A stretch of 64,000 nt of DNA from Undibacterium paludis (GCF_022568815.1 NZ_JAKZHX010000013.1:62001-126000), one strand, 5' to 3'; shown: positions 9,126-17,841, counted from the stretch's first letter. Made by a program: numbers and translations. Notes: generated by a model from the sequence alone, not told the origin.

Positions 9126-10112
9126 ATGATGAATGAAGAATTACCGAACTCGCAGGCAACTGATGCTGAGACAAAAAAATTGGGCTGGGAACGTGAACTG
9201 CTGGAAAAACTGTCCACCGAATCCTTGCGTGAGCAACGCCTGCGCAGGCGTTGGGGGATCTTTTTCAAGTTCGCGTTCTTGCTGGTAATTGTTTTTGGAT
9301 TTTACTATTTCAGTGATTATGCGACAGGTGAGATGGAAAACCTGGGGCATCACACAGCCTTGATAGAAATTGAAGGCACGATAGAGGCTGAAGGTAATGC
9401 CAGCGCCCATGCCGTCATACCGGCATTGAACCGCGCTTTTGCAGATCCTGCTTCAGTTGCCGTTGTTGTGCGTATCAATAGTCCTGGTGGCAGCCCAGTC
9501 CAGGCTGGCATGATCAATGATGAAATGGGGCGTTTGCGCAAAGAATATCCCGAAAAAAAATTGTATGTCGTTGTCGACGAAATTTGCGCGTCCGGTGGTT
9601 ACTATATCGCTGTTGCTGCAGATAAGATTTTCGTGAATAAAGCCAGTATAGTCGGCTCCATTGGCGTGCTCATGGATGGTTTTGGTTTTACCGGCATCAT
9701 GGAAAAACTCGGTGTGGAGCGCCGTCTGATGACAGCTGGCGAAAACAAGGGTTTCATGGACCCGTTCTCACCGCAGACGGAGAAGCAGAAGGCCTTTTCG
9801 CAATCCATGCTCAATGAAATCCACCAGCAATTTATTGATACGGTACGGGCTGGGCGTGGTCAGCGTTTGAAAGAAACGCCAGAGATGTTCTCGGGTTTGT
9901 TCTGGATAGGCAGTAAGGCAGTGCAAATGGGATTGGCAGACGATTTTGGCTCCGTGGATACGGTTGCTCGCGATGTCATCAAGGTGGAAAACATAGTTGA
10001 CTACACCCAAAAAGAAGGTTTGCCAGAGCGTGTTCTGAAGAAGTTTGGTGCTTCCATTGGCTCCAGCGCAGCATCGACATTAATGAAGGGAAATACTCCA
10101 AGCATGCGCTAA
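9126..10112 (+). CDS. sppA: Signal peptide peptidase SppA (36 kDa type)
   Basis: Inner-membrane serine protease (peptidase family S49) that degrades cleaved signal peptides. One N-terminal membrane segment (about residues 41-60, FFKFAFLLVIVFGFYYF) anchors it. The Ser-Lys dyad is visible: Ser in CASGGYYIA and Lys in the AGENKGFMDPF stretch about 50 residues later. VRINSPGGSP is the oxyanion-side loop. At 328 residues it is the short, single-domain form rather than the 67 kDa E. coli tandem form. A second ATG at 9129 is also possible. Its stop codon lies inside the stem of the following terminator. Confidence 0.93.
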   Translation: MMNEELPNSQATDAETKKLGWERELLEKLSTESLREQRLRRRWGIFFKFAFLLVIVFGFYYFSDYATGEMENLGHHTALIEIEGTIEAEGNASAHAVIPALNRAFADPASVAVVVRINSPGGSPVQAGMINDEMGRLRKEYPEKKLYVVVDEICASGGYYIAVAADKIFVNKASIVGSIGVLMDGFGFTGIMEKLGVERRLMTAGENKGFMDPFSPQTEKQKAFSQSMLNEIHQQFIDTVRAGRGQRLKETPEMFSGLFWIGSKAVQMGLADDFGSVDTVARDVIKVENIVDYTQKEGLPERVLKKFGASIGSSAASTLMKGNTPSMR

Positions 10113-10141
10113 ATCAACCATTTAGTTTGGTTGATTTTTTT
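10111..10141 (+). terminator. Intrinsic terminator after sppA
   Basis: AAATCAACC / GGTTGATTT stem with a 9-base loop and a run of T, starting at the sppA stop codon. It closes the rluC-sppA transcription unit. Confidence 0.85.
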
Positions 10142-10199
10142 AATCTTGTTTGTCGGTCGATAGTTATTTTTTTCTTTTCCTCACTTTTGAGTTGGTCTA

Positions 10200-10462
10200 T
10201 ATTAGGGGCGTAACTGGTTCAAAAGAAGGAGGTCGATATACAAAATCGTTTTTTGTATCCTAGGCGGATTAAATTTGAGCTCCGGTAAAGTCTTGCGTGC
10301 CGGTTATTAATGAAGTGGATAGACCTACAATTTGTGCAGTGACCATCCGAGTAGTTAGCGGACCAGAGGTTTCTCAGATTCCTCGCTATGTAGTAGCCAA
10401 ATGCTAGTAACAATGCATCCATGAAAAAAAAGAGACGGTAGTGCAATGCTACCGTTTTTTTT
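10200..10462 (+). ncRNA. Candidate small RNA ending in an intrinsic terminator
   Basis: This stretch between sppA and fixI has no supportable reading frame, but it ends in a strong terminator. Inside it are two more self-complementary blocks: ATACAAAA / TTTTTGTAT near 10239-10258, and CCGG...CCGG near 10281-10303. An isolated AGGAGGTC (10227-10234) is not followed by a start codon. A TATATT at 10196-10201 could be a -10 element. I do not recognise a known RNA family. It could also be only the leftover 3' end of a lost gene. Confidence 0.3.
10420..10462 (+). terminator. Intrinsic terminator upstream of the fixI region
   Basis: ACGGTAG / CTACCGT stem with a 7-base loop followed by eight T; a run of A precedes the stem, so it may act in both directions. 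No gene ends just before it, since sppA already has its own terminator. Confidence 0.8.
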
Positions 10463-10498
10463 GCCCGAAGTTCTTTTTTCCTTGTTCCTGCCTCTTTC

Positions 10499-10512
10499 TT
10501 GATCCGTATCAA
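10499..10512. promoter_or_regulatory. FNR/Anr-type binding site upstream of fixI
   Basis: TTGATCCGTATCAA is an exact match to the FNR consensus TTGAT-N4-ATCAA. Its centre (10505.5) lies about 76 bases before the first ATG of fixI. With a start about 41 bases downstream (near 10547) it would be a class II activator site. Genes for maturation of the high-affinity cbb3 oxidase are known FNR/Anr/FixK targets, so the position makes sense. Confidence 0.8.
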
Positions 10513-10581
10513 GGCCAGTGATTTCATTTTCGGTACGATCAGTAGTAAATCTTCTTCCTATCAATTCATTTTCAGAAAACC

Positions 10582-10824
10582 ATGGTATTTGCTTTTTCCA
10601 GGTTGCTAGATACAGTTTTTTCTTCCTTCGGTACAGGGGAGAAGTTGGACTGTTTTCACTGCGGGGAAAAAATGCGCAAGGCCAACGCCCTGACCGCACG
10701 TTTCAATGGTGGTCTGCACCCGGTTTGCTGTCATGGTTGCCTTGCGGTATTGCATGCGGTTGAACGCAACAAGCTGGTTGATGAATATTTGCAGAATAAA
10801 GCCAGCTTGCATCTTGCCGGTTAG
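10582..10824 (+). CDS. FixI/CcoI N-terminal metal-binding domain (separate short frame; probable frameshift)
   Basis: Encodes 80 residues matching the N-terminal metal-binding domain normally fused to FixI/CcoI P-type ATPases: CFHCGEKM, then CCHGC about 25 residues later, then an acidic/basic helix ending at a TAG. In relatives this domain continues into the HMA domain within one protein. Here the next part is in the +1 frame and begins at an ATG four bases after the stop. Either the gene is frameshifted (mutation or sequence error), or the two halves are made separately by coupled translation. No clear ribosome-binding site precedes the ATG at 10582. Confidence 0.7.
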   Translation: MVFAFSRLLDTVFSSFGTGEKLDCFHCGEKMRKANALTARFNGGLHPVCCHGCLAVLHAVERNKLVDEYLQNKASLHLAG

Positions 10825-10828
10825 ACGC

Positions 10829-13084
10829 ATGACAAACGCCGATAGTCTCATCAGCATGGAAAAAGTCACGATGCAGCCCTCGGGGTTGCTCAGTGAAAAA
10901 TTAAATCTGTCAGGTATGCGTTGCGCGGCCTGCGTACAATTGATAGAGTTCAGAGTTCGGCAATTGCCAGGCATTACGCAATTCATCATCCATCCTGCAA
11001 GTCACCGTGCAGACATCAGTTGGGATGATAGCTTGATTTCTCTCAAGCACATTATCGCTGCTATTAGCGCACTTGGTTATGGTGCCTTGCCAGCAGGGCA
11101 GTCGCCAGATGAAATTGAGCAAAAAGAAAACAAGCGCACCATCTGGCGACTGTTTGTCGCTGGTTTTGCCATGATGCAAGTCATGATGTATGCTTTCCCG
11201 GCATATCTGGTGCCGATTCCGCAACTTGATGGCGATTTGACGCCGGATCTAGATAAGTTGCTCAAGCTTGCCAGCATGATTATCACAGTGCCTGTCATAG
11301 GCTTTTCTGCTACCCCCTTTTTCGCATCAGCCTGGCGCGACCTCAAGAACCGCCATATAGGGATGGACGTACCAGTCTCTCTGGGAATATTGCTGACTTT
11401 TCTGGCCAGCGTTTGGGCAACTTTCCATGGCGGGGCAGTCTATTTTGATTCTGCCATCATGTTTGTGTTTCTCTTGCTCGGGGCCAGGTATATAGAATCC
11501 AGGGTACAGAAACGAACCACCGCTGCATTGCGCCTGTTGACGCAACTGTCTCCTGCAACGGCGCAAAGATTTGCGGCCTATCCCAGCCTGCAAGCGACGG
11601 AAACGGTTGATGTCGCTGCATTGCAGGCCAATGATTTTTTACTTGTCGCTGCCGGTGAGCACATTCCAGCTGATGGTATTGTTGTCGAAGGTGACAGTAC
11701 GTGTGATGAATCCCTGATGACAGGAGAATCTTTGCCGGTCAAGAAATCTGCTGGCAGTCAGTTATTGGCTGGTTCAGTGAATCTTCATGGTGCTCTCGTG
11801 ATGCAGGCCACACAGGTTGGTGGTGCGACCCAGTTGTCGGCGCTGATAGCCATGATGGAGTCTGCTGCGCAAGAAAAACCCGCGTTGGTTTTGCTGGCAG
11901 ATAAACATGCCAGCCGATTCCTGATTGTCATACTTGTGTTGTCATTCTTCAGCGGCCTTGTCTGGTGGCAAGTCGATGCGTCGCGGGCATTGTGGATAGC
12001 TATCAGTATCATCGTCGTCACTTGTCCTTGTGCGCTGTCTTTGGCGACGCCTGGTGTCATGTCTGCAGTGACTGGCATACTGGCAAAGAATGGTGTATTG
12101 CTGGCAAAGCCAAAAGCAATACAGGCGATGGCCGACGCTACGCATGTCGTATTTGATAAAACCGGTACACTGACAGCTGGTAAATTACAGGTCAGTCATA
12201 TGCTGACTGAAGTCGCGCAGTTGCAGGATATGGCCATCGCATTTGCTCTGGCCTGCAAATCTGCACATCCTGTTGCACGGGCAATTGCCGACTTTCTGGC
12301 GCAAAAAGAACTGGTTAAGATAAATGCAGAGCTACAACAGGTACATGAACTGCCAGGCGCAGGTGTGGAGGCTGTTGTCGATGGACGCATCTATCGTCTA
12401 GGTAATCTGGCGTTTGCGCAGGAGCTTCATGGACTGCATCAGGCGATTCCTTCTGAAATCACAGGGCAGAGTATTTCAGTGCTGGCCAGCAGTGACGGTA
12501 ATGTCTTGTGGTTCGCACTTGACGATGTGCTGCGCGATGATGCCATTGCGACGATTTCCCGCCTGAAGTCTGCTGGCAAGCAGATACTGCTTTTGTCGGG
12601 TGATCGGCGCGACGTCGTTAATCGGGTGGCGCAAGAGTGTGGCATTGAGATGGCGCATGGCGGTCTGAGTCCTGCAGGGAAATACCAGATCGTGCAGACT
12701 TTGCAACAGCAAGGTGCGACCGTGGTCATGGTTGGTGACGGCATGAATGACGGGCCGGTGCTGGCACTGGCTGATGTGTCAGTGGCAATGGGGCAGGGGG
12801 CGCCGATATCACAATCGCGTAGCGACATATTGTTGATGTCGAATCGCTTGCTGGACCTGGATTTTGGTATGACGCTTGCGGGCAAGGCTTATACCTTGAT
12901 ACGTGAAAATCTGGCCTGGGCAGTGTTATATAACTTGATCGCCATTCCGGCAGCAATGGCCGGTTGGCTGGAGCCCTGGCATGCAGCGCTGGGTATGTCG
13001 CTCAGTTCTTTGATTGTGGTATTGAATGCCTTGCGCCTGTATCGGGTGCCGCAACCCTTGCACCTGATGCAGGACATGGCATAG
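10829..13084 (+). CDS. ccoI: Copper-transporting P1B-type ATPase FixI/CcoI (main part)
   Basis: Inner-membrane copper exporter that supplies copper for assembly of cbb3 cytochrome oxidase. In order: an HMA domain with CAAC in GMRCAACV (about residues 26-95), membrane helices, the actuator motif TGES, the channel motif CPC in VTCPCALS, the phosphorylation site DKTGTLT, and the hinge motif GDGMNDGP. About 751 residues from the ATG at 10829; the frame is open upstream to 10706. No ribosome-binding site supports 10829, and the N-terminal metal-binding domain is encoded just before it in another frame, so the native protein is probably about 830 residues. ccoS follows 17 bases after the stop. Confidence 0.88.
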   Translation: MTNADSLISMEKVTMQPSGLLSEKLNLSGMRCAACVQLIEFRVRQLPGITQFIIHPASHRADISWDDSLISLKHIIAAISALGYGALPAGQSPDEIEQKENKRTIWRLFVAGFAMMQVMMYAFPAYLVPIPQLDGDLTPDLDKLLKLASMIITVPVIGFSATPFFASAWRDLKNRHIGMDVPVSLGILLTFLASVWATFHGGAVYFDSAIMFVFLLLGARYIESRVQKRTTAALRLLTQLSPATAQRFAAYPSLQATETVDVAALQANDFLLVAAGEHIPADGIVVEGDSTCDESLMTGESLPVKKSAGSQLLAGSVNLHGALVMQATQVGGATQLSALIAMMESAAQEKPALVLLADKHASRFLIVILVLSFFSGLVWWQVDASRALWIAISIIVVTCPCALSLATPGVMSAVTGILAKNGVLLAKPKAIQAMADATHVVFDKTGTLTAGKLQVSHMLTEVAQLQDMAIAFALACKSAHPVARAIADFLAQKELVKINAELQQVHELPGAGVEAVVDGRIYRLGNLAFAQELHGLHQAIPSEITGQSISVLASSDGNVLWFALDDVLRDDAIATISRLKSAGKQILLLSGDRRDVVNRVAQECGIEMAHGGLSPAGKYQIVQTLQQQGATVVMVGDGMNDGPVLALADVSVAMGQGAPISQSRSDILLMSNRLLDLDFGMTLAGKAYTLIRENLAWAVLYNLIAIPAAMAGWLEPWHAALGMSLSSLIVVLNALRLYRVPQPLHLMQDMA

Positions 13085-13101
13085 ACAATGGATGGATAAT
13101 T

Positions 13102-13245
13102 ATGGACATACTTTATTTGCTCGTACCTCTTAGCCTGGTGCTCGTGTTTGCCATTGGGGCTTTATTTTGGTGGGCCATCGACCGCAGGCAATTCGATGAC
13201 CTGGACGAGGCTGGGCAAATGATCGTCAATGATACAGATGGCTGA
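13102..13245 (+). CDS. ccoS: Cbb3 oxidase maturation protein CcoS
   Basis: A 47-residue single-pass membrane protein needed for cofactor insertion into cbb3 oxidase. One hydrophobic segment (about residues 3-25) is followed by W-A-I-D-R-R-Q-F-D-D-L, the family signature, and a short acidic tail. The ATG at 13102 gives the normal CcoS length; a longer in-frame reading back into fixI is not like the family. It directly follows ccoI, the usual order. The oxidase genes ccoNOPQ are not next to it here, because the next gene (selU) converges from the other strand. Confidence 0.88.
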   Translation: MDILYLLVPLSLVLVFAIGALFWWAIDRRQFDDLDEAGQMIVNDTDG

Positions 13246-13282
13246 TTTTTTTTTGCGCAACACATGTCATTGATCAAGATAC

Positions 13283-14359
13283 TCAGGTGGCAGGGTGTGT
13301 GCCATTCTGCAGTATCATTCTTGCGGAATCGATGAAATCAGCTTCGTCTATACCGGTTTGTTCCACCATCATGGCATCAGTATAGTGAGTAAAATTTCTG
13401 GTGATTGATTTGCTGTAGGCGGGGTCGTAATGTTGTCTTAGTAATTCACTGACCAGTTGCTTGATTTCACCTGATTCTGTCAGGGTTTTCCAGTGTGATA
13501 TTTTTTCCTTGCCATGCAGACTGATCAGAAAATGCAATTGCTGGATCAACTGATGTGTGTTTTCCATGAAATGCGCATATTCATTCATCAGCAGCGCCAC
13601 TCTTTGTTCTGTGGGTAGGTGAATAGTTACGCATGGTGACGCGCGCATTGCTGTCATCAGGTTTTCCGGCACTCTGAGATTACCAATTTTTTTGCTCTCC
13701 GCTTCTACGTAAACAGGTTGTTGCGTATTAAAGCTCTGCAGGCATTCATAAATCCGGCTTTCAAATTGTTTCTGCGATGGTTGTGCCTGTTCAGGTATAT
13801 TACCCAGGACGGAACCGCGATGTACGGCCAACTGCTCCAGGTCCAGGACTTGCGCGCCCAGCGATACCAGTGTTTGCAAAATCCGGCTTTTGCCACTGCC
13901 GGTAGGGCCGCATAATACCTGCCATTGAAACCTGTTCTGTACTGACTCCAGGCTTTGATTGACATGCTGGCGATAAGCTTTGTAACCGCCATTCAATTGC
14001 GCAACTGGCCAGCCTATTCTGGCAAAGATGTGTGCCATGGAACCGCTGCGATTGCCGCCACGCCAGCAATAAATCAAAGGTTTCCAGTCGCGCGGTTTAT
14101 CCTGGAACATGCTTTCAATGTGGCTGCCTATGTTTTTTGCGACCAGAGCGGCGCCAAGGCGCTTTGCCTCAAACGAGCCGATCTGCTTATACATGGTGCC
14201 AATGACGATACGCTCCTCGTCATTGAGGACGGGGCAGTTGATGGCGCCAATGATATGGTCCTCTGCAAATTCCGCCTGACTGCGCACGTCGATAATTGTG
14301 TCAAATTCGCTCCTGCGCAGCAATACATCTGAAAAGTCCAGTAACTCAGGGTATTTCAT
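13283..14359 (-). CDS. selU: tRNA 2-selenouridine synthase SelU (MnmH)
   Basis: Replaces sulfur by selenium at U34 of certain tRNAs, via a geranylated intermediate, using selenophosphate. An N-terminal rhodanese domain carries the catalytic Cys98 in YCWRGGNRSGS. A P-loop CGPTGSGKS follows near residue 147. At 358 residues it is the normal length. It needs selenophosphate from SelD, which is not in this window. It ends four bases before tesA's stop-side on the same strand, and tesA lies immediately upstream, so the two are probably co-transcribed. Confidence 0.92.
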   Translation of the reverse strand: MKYPELLDFSDVLLRRSEFDTIIDVRSQAEFAEDHIIGAINCPVLNDEERIVIGTMYKQIGSFEAKRLGAALVAKNIGSHIESMFQDKPRDWKPLIYCWRGGNRSGSMAHIFARIGWPVAQLNGGYKAYRQHVNQSLESVQNRFQWQVLCGPTGSGKSRILQTLVSLGAQVLDLEQLAVHRGSVLGNIPEQAQPSQKQFESRIYECLQSFNTQQPVYVEAESKKIGNLRVPENLMTAMRASPCVTIHLPTEQRVALLMNEYAHFMENTHQLIQQLHFLISLHGKEKISHWKTLTESGEIKQLVSELLRQHYDPAYSKSITRNFTHYTDAMMVEQTGIDEADFIDSARMILQNGTHPAT

Positions 14360-14362
14360 ATC

Positions 14363-15013
14363 TTATTTGCTTAGTAATGGTTGCAGGTGCTGCCATACAT
14401 TATCAAGTATGGCAGGATGTGCTTCGGCAACAGGGTGTATGCGGTCTGCCTGGAACAGTTCGTTTTTTTCCGCAATGCCTTCCAGAAGAAAAGGGATGAG
14501 GGCGATTTTATTGGCCTTTGCCAGTCTTCCAAACATGGCAAAGAATTGCTCTGAATAGTCAGGGCCATAATTGGGCGGTATTTTCATTGCGGCCAGCAAG
14601 ACCTTGGCATTCTGCTTTTTGGCCATATCTATCATACTGTTGAAGTTGGCTTCGGATGCCTTCAGTGACAGACCGCGCAAGGCGTCATTGCCGCCAAGTT
14701 CAATAATGACGATATCGGGATGATGTTTTTTCAATAGTGTGCCCAGTCTTGACTTGCCGCTACTGGTGGTGTCCCCGCTGATGCTGGCATTGATCACTTT
14801 GGCAGGTATGTTTTTTTGTTGCAGACGTTGGTCCAGGAGTTGGACCCAGCCTTTGCCCCTGGTCAGGCCATATTCAGCAGACAGGCTGTCTCCAAGCACG
14901 ACGATGGTTTTTGATGCAGAATGAGCAGGCGTGACAAAAAGCGCAAATAGGGCAAGTATCAGGTACTGCTGCAAGAGCCTGTTTGCATGACCGGTAAATC
15001 GAGAAAAGAGCAT
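14363..15013 (-). CDS. tesA: Periplasmic arylesterase/acyl-CoA thioesterase TesA (SGNH/GDSL)
   Basis: SGNH hydrolase, known as thioesterase I/protease I/lysophospholipase L1 in E. coli. After a signal peptide (about residues 1-30, cleavage near AHSA) come block I GDSLSAEYG with the nucleophile Ser, block III GGNDALRG, and block V DRIHPVAEAH with the Asp-His pair. The ATG at 15013 gives 216 residues with AAGGTC upstream; a TTG at 15040 is less likely and would overlap the divergent gene. It is head-to-head with the YbbA-type ABC ATPase, the same arrangement as tesA/ybbA in E. coli. Confidence 0.9.
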   Translation of the reverse strand: MLFSRFTGHANRLLQQYLILALFALFVTPAHSASKTIVVLGDSLSAEYGLTRGKGWVQLLDQRLQQKNIPAKVINASISGDTTSSGKSRLGTLLKKHHPDIVIIELGGNDALRGLSLKASEANFNSMIDMAKKQNAKVLLAAMKIPPNYGPDYSEQFFAMFGRLAKANKIALIPFLLEGIAEKNELFQADRIHPVAEAHPAILDNVWQHLQPLLSK

Positions 15014-15026
15014 AGACAAAGACCTT

Positions 15027-15719
15027 ATGGAATCGAACAAAGCGTCAATTGAAGTAAAACACCTGGTAAAGCGCGTGGCAGATGCGACGGGCGAACTGTG
15101 TATATTGAATGGGATAGATTTTACCGCGCAAGCCGGTCAGACGCTTGCAATTGTTGGTGCTTCCGGTTCAGGTAAGTCAACGCTGCTCGGTATCCTGGCA
15201 GGTCTGGACACACCTACGGAAGGCAGGGTTTTGCTCGATGGCGTTGATCTTTTTGCCTTGTCAGAAGATGGCAGGGCAAAATTTCGTAAAGAAAATCTGG
15301 GTTTTGTTTTTCAGTCATTTCAATTGCTGATGCATTTGAATGCACTCGAAAATGTCATGCTGCCACTGGAGCTGCGAGGTGACAAAATGGCTCGCGACAA
15401 GGCAGAGAAAATGCTCAAGCATGTCGGTTTGGAGTCTCGGCTCAGGCATTATCCAAAGTTTTTGTCTGGCGGTGAGCAGCAAAGGGTGGCCTTGGCCAGG
15501 GCTTTTGTGACTGAACCACCTTTGCTGTTTGCTGATGAACCTACTGGCAGTCTTGATGCGGCAACCGGTGAAGCGATCATCAACCTGATGTTCACATTGA
15601 ACCGTGAGCGTGGGTCGACACTCGTGCTGGTAACACACGATCTGTCCATTGCAGCAAAATGCAGCCGTGTACTGACTATCAGTGCAGGGCATTTACGGTC
15701 TGATACGATGAATAGTTAG
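15027..15719 (+). CDS. ABC transporter ATPase, YbbA/LolD-like
   Basis: ATP-binding subunit of the MacB/LolD/FtsE class. Walker A GASGSGKST near residue 47, Q-loop FQSFQL, signature LSGGEQQRVALARA, Walker B LLFADEPTGSLD, and the His switch VTHD. At 230 residues it is a lone nucleotide-binding domain. In E. coli the equivalent YbbA works with the permease YbbP encoded next to it. Here no permease follows, since the next gene (lpxH) converges from the other strand. Its start lies 13 bases from the divergent tesA start, so promoters must overlap the coding ends. Confidence 0.88.
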   Translation: MESNKASIEVKHLVKRVADATGELCILNGIDFTAQAGQTLAIVGASGSGKSTLLGILAGLDTPTEGRVLLDGVDLFALSEDGRAKFRKENLGFVFQSFQLLMHLNALENVMLPLELRGDKMARDKAEKMLKHVGLESRLRHYPKFLSGGEQQRVALARAFVTEPPLLFADEPTGSLDAATGEAIINLMFTLNRERGSTLVLVTHDLSIAAKCSRVLTISAGHLRSDTMNS

Positions 15720-15782
15720 CGTTCGGTTGAAAGCAATGTGCCCGCAACGTACGCCTCACTTCTGCCACTCCTGTTTTAGCAG

Positions 15783-16571
15783 TTACAGTTCACTTGCGCC
15801 ATTCCATTGATAGCGAAGCAGGCTGCCATCTGCAAAGGCGGCTAGCCAGCCACCACGCGGGGCGTCCGTGTCGCAATCCCAGTCGGGCAAGACATGGCGG
15901 ATTTTGCCGTTCATGGCATGGATTGCAGGTCTGTGAGTATGTCCATGTATCATAAGTTCAGTGCCGGATTCGGTAAATAATTGTTCTACCGCATTGCTGT
16001 TAACATCCATGATCTCCATGGATTTATGTTGTTGCTCCTTCTTACTTTCGTTACGCAAACCTTCAATGATTTGCTTGCGCTGTTCCAGCGGCATGGACAG
16101 GAAGTTTTTTTGCCATTCGGCTTGGCGGACCTGTTGTCTGAATGCCATGTAGGCAAGGTCATCGGTACAGAGTGCATCGCCATGCGTGATGACCGTTTTC
16201 CTGCAACCTAATTCGATGATAGATGGGTCTGGCAATAATTGGGCGCCTGTCGCATTGGCAAAATCGTTGGAGACCAGAAAGTCACGGTTGCCAGCTATCC
16301 AATACAGCTTGACGCCATGCTCATGTACCGCAAGCAAGGCGTCAACAATAGACCGGTTGTAGGGATCGTCCATGTTGTCATCACCTGCCCAATACTCAAA
16401 CAGGTCACCAAGCAAGTATAGTGATCCGACATGTTTTGCATGATGGCGCAGAAAATGCAGGAAAGCTTCCGTTGTCTTTGGCAGTGACGGATTCAAATGA
16501 GTGTCAGAAACAAAAAGCGCAACCGGTTCAGGTTGCGCTTTTGTCTGATTCGCGATTTGGTCTGCGATCAT
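15783..16571 (-). CDS. lpxH: UDP-2,3-diacylglucosamine diphosphatase LpxH
   Basis: Lipid A pathway enzyme: hydrolyses UDP-2,3-diacylglucosamine to lipid X and UMP at the inner membrane. Calcineurin-like metallophosphatase motifs are all present: DTH in FVSDTHL, GDLFEYW, GNRD, HGD and GHTH. About 262 residues from the ATG at 16571; a TTG at 16589 is the alternative. It lies directly downstream of the cyclophilin genes on the minus strand, an arrangement common in this group of bacteria. Confidence 0.93.
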   Translation of the reverse strand: MIADQIANQTKAQPEPVALFVSDTHLNPSLPKTTEAFLHFLRHHAKHVGSLYLLGDLFEYWAGDDNMDDPYNRSIVDALLAVHEHGVKLYWIAGNRDFLVSNDFANATGAQLLPDPSIIELGCRKTVITHGDALCTDDLAYMAFRQQVRQAEWQKNFLSMPLEQRKQIIEGLRNESKKEQQHKSMEIMDVNSNAVEQLFTESGTELMIHGHTHRPAIHAMNGKIRHVLPDWDCDTDAPRGGWLAAFADGSLLRYQWNGASEL

Positions 16572-16596
16572 GATTGCGGCAGCAGTCAATCAGTGA

Positions 16597-17085
16597 TTAA
16601 ACGATCTCAGCTTTTTCGATGACGACATTTTCAACCGGCACATCCTGGAACATGCCAGTACGTGTAGTTTTGACGCCTTTGATCTTGTCGACGATATCGG
16701 TGCCTTCTGTGACTTTGCCAAATACACAGTAACCCCAGCCATCCTGCCCGGGGAAATCGAGGAAGCTGTTGTTGGCAGTATTGATGAAGAATTGCGCCGA
16801 TGCGGAATGCGGGTCGCCGGTGCGTGCCATGGCCAATGCATAACGCTCGTTTTTCAAGCCATTTTTTGCTTCATTTTCGATAGGCGCATTGGTCTGTTTT
16901 TGCTTCATTCCTGGTTCGAAGCCGCCGCCTTGTATCATGAAACCATCGATAACGCGATGGAAAATCGTGCCGTTGTAATGACCAGATTCAACATAGGCCA
17001 GGAAATTGGCGACAGTTTTAGGAGCTTTTTCTTCGTTCAGTTCAATCTTGATGGTACCGAAGTTGGTGGTCAGGATAACGGCCAT
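16597..17085 (-). CDS. ppiB: Cytoplasmic peptidyl-prolyl isomerase (cyclophilin PpiB)
   Basis: Catalyses cis-trans isomerisation at proline bonds. Single cyclophilin domain of 162 residues with [13 protein letters not shown] (catalytic Arg), [17 protein letters not shown] and the FGKVTEG loop. No signal peptide, so cytoplasmic. It lies 37 bases downstream of the exported paralogue, in a tandem pair, and 25 bases before lpxH. Confidence 0.94.
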   Translation of the reverse strand: MAVILTTNFGTIKIELNEEKAPKTVANFLAYVESGHYNGTIFHRVIDGFMIQGGGFEPGMKQKQTNAPIENEAKNGLKNERYALAMARTGDPHSASAQFFINTANNSFLDFPGQDGWGYCVFGKVTEGTDIVDKIKGVKTTRTGMFQDVPVENVVIEKAEIV

Positions 17086-17122
17086 GGTAGTCTTTCGTTT
17101 CTAAAAAAGGTTGATGATTTGC

Positions 17123-17785
17123 TTATTTCAACAAGGTGGCAGATTGTATGATAACTGGTTTGGTCGGCACATTTTGCATCATTTTTGCGTCGCCAGTTTC
17201 AACAACCTTGATTTTTTCTACCACGTCCATACCCTTGATCACTTTGCCAAAGGGTGTGTAGCCAGCGGTCTTCAGCAGTGCGCGGGAACGTGGCTCTACG
17301 ACGGGCTGACCACGATACTGATATTCGACAGGATCACCCTCTGGCAATACCTGGTGATTGAGAAAATCATTGTCTTTGACGTTGATATAGAACTGGGCGC
17401 TGGCGGAATTTGGGTCCTGGGTGCGGGCCATGGCAACCACGCCAAGGTCATTCTTCAACCCGTGTTCCAGTGCTTCCCTGGCTTCCAGTGCGATAGGTTT
17501 GTTGGTCGGTTTTTCTTTCATGTCCTTGTCGAAGCCCCCACCCTGTATCATGAAATTGTCGATGACGCGATGGAAAATGGTGCCTTTGTAATGACCACTT
17601 TTGACATATTTCAGAAAATTCTCCACTGTTTTGGGAGCTGCTTCCGGATAAAGTTCAATAACGATTTCACCCATGGTAGTTTTGAGTGAGACTTTTGGTT
17701 GTCCTTCGGCAAGGCTGAAGGGGCTTGTCAGCAGTACGCAGGCACTTAGTAAAAAACTGGCAATTTTGGTGTTTGAGATTTTCAT
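17123..17785 (-). CDS. ppiA: Periplasmic peptidyl-prolyl isomerase (cyclophilin PpiA)
   Basis: Exported cyclophilin of about 220 residues. A signal peptide (residues 1-27, SFLLSACVLLTSPFSLAEG) precedes the cyclophilin domain with FHRVIDNFMIQGG, MARTQDPNSASAQFYIN and FGKVIKG. A segment inserted after NDFLNHQ (about 25 residues, including VEYQYRGQPV) is the extra loop seen in many periplasmic members. The ATG at 17785 is chosen because it begins the signal peptide; upstream in-frame sequence is not like the family. Tandem duplicate of ppiB just downstream. Confidence 0.92.
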   Translation of the reverse strand: MKISNTKIASFLLSACVLLTSPFSLAEGQPKVSLKTTMGEIVIELYPEAAPKTVENFLKYVKSGHYKGTIFHRVIDNFMIQGGGFDKDMKEKPTNKPIALEAREALEHGLKNDLGVVAMARTQDPNSASAQFYINVKDNDFLNHQVLPEGDPVEYQYRGQPVVEPRSRALLKTAGYTPFGKVIKGMDVVEKIKVVETGDAKMMQNVPTKPVIIQSATLLK

Positions 17786-17841
17786 GGTCAGTTTGTTTCT
17801 CAGAATGAATGAAAAAATATCAGTAATATTTGTATATGGTA

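Noticed and set aside
10219..10699. Two ~100-residue minus-strand frames between sppA and fixI
   Set aside because: They run through the terminator hairpin and FNR box; composition is unlike neighbouring proteins.
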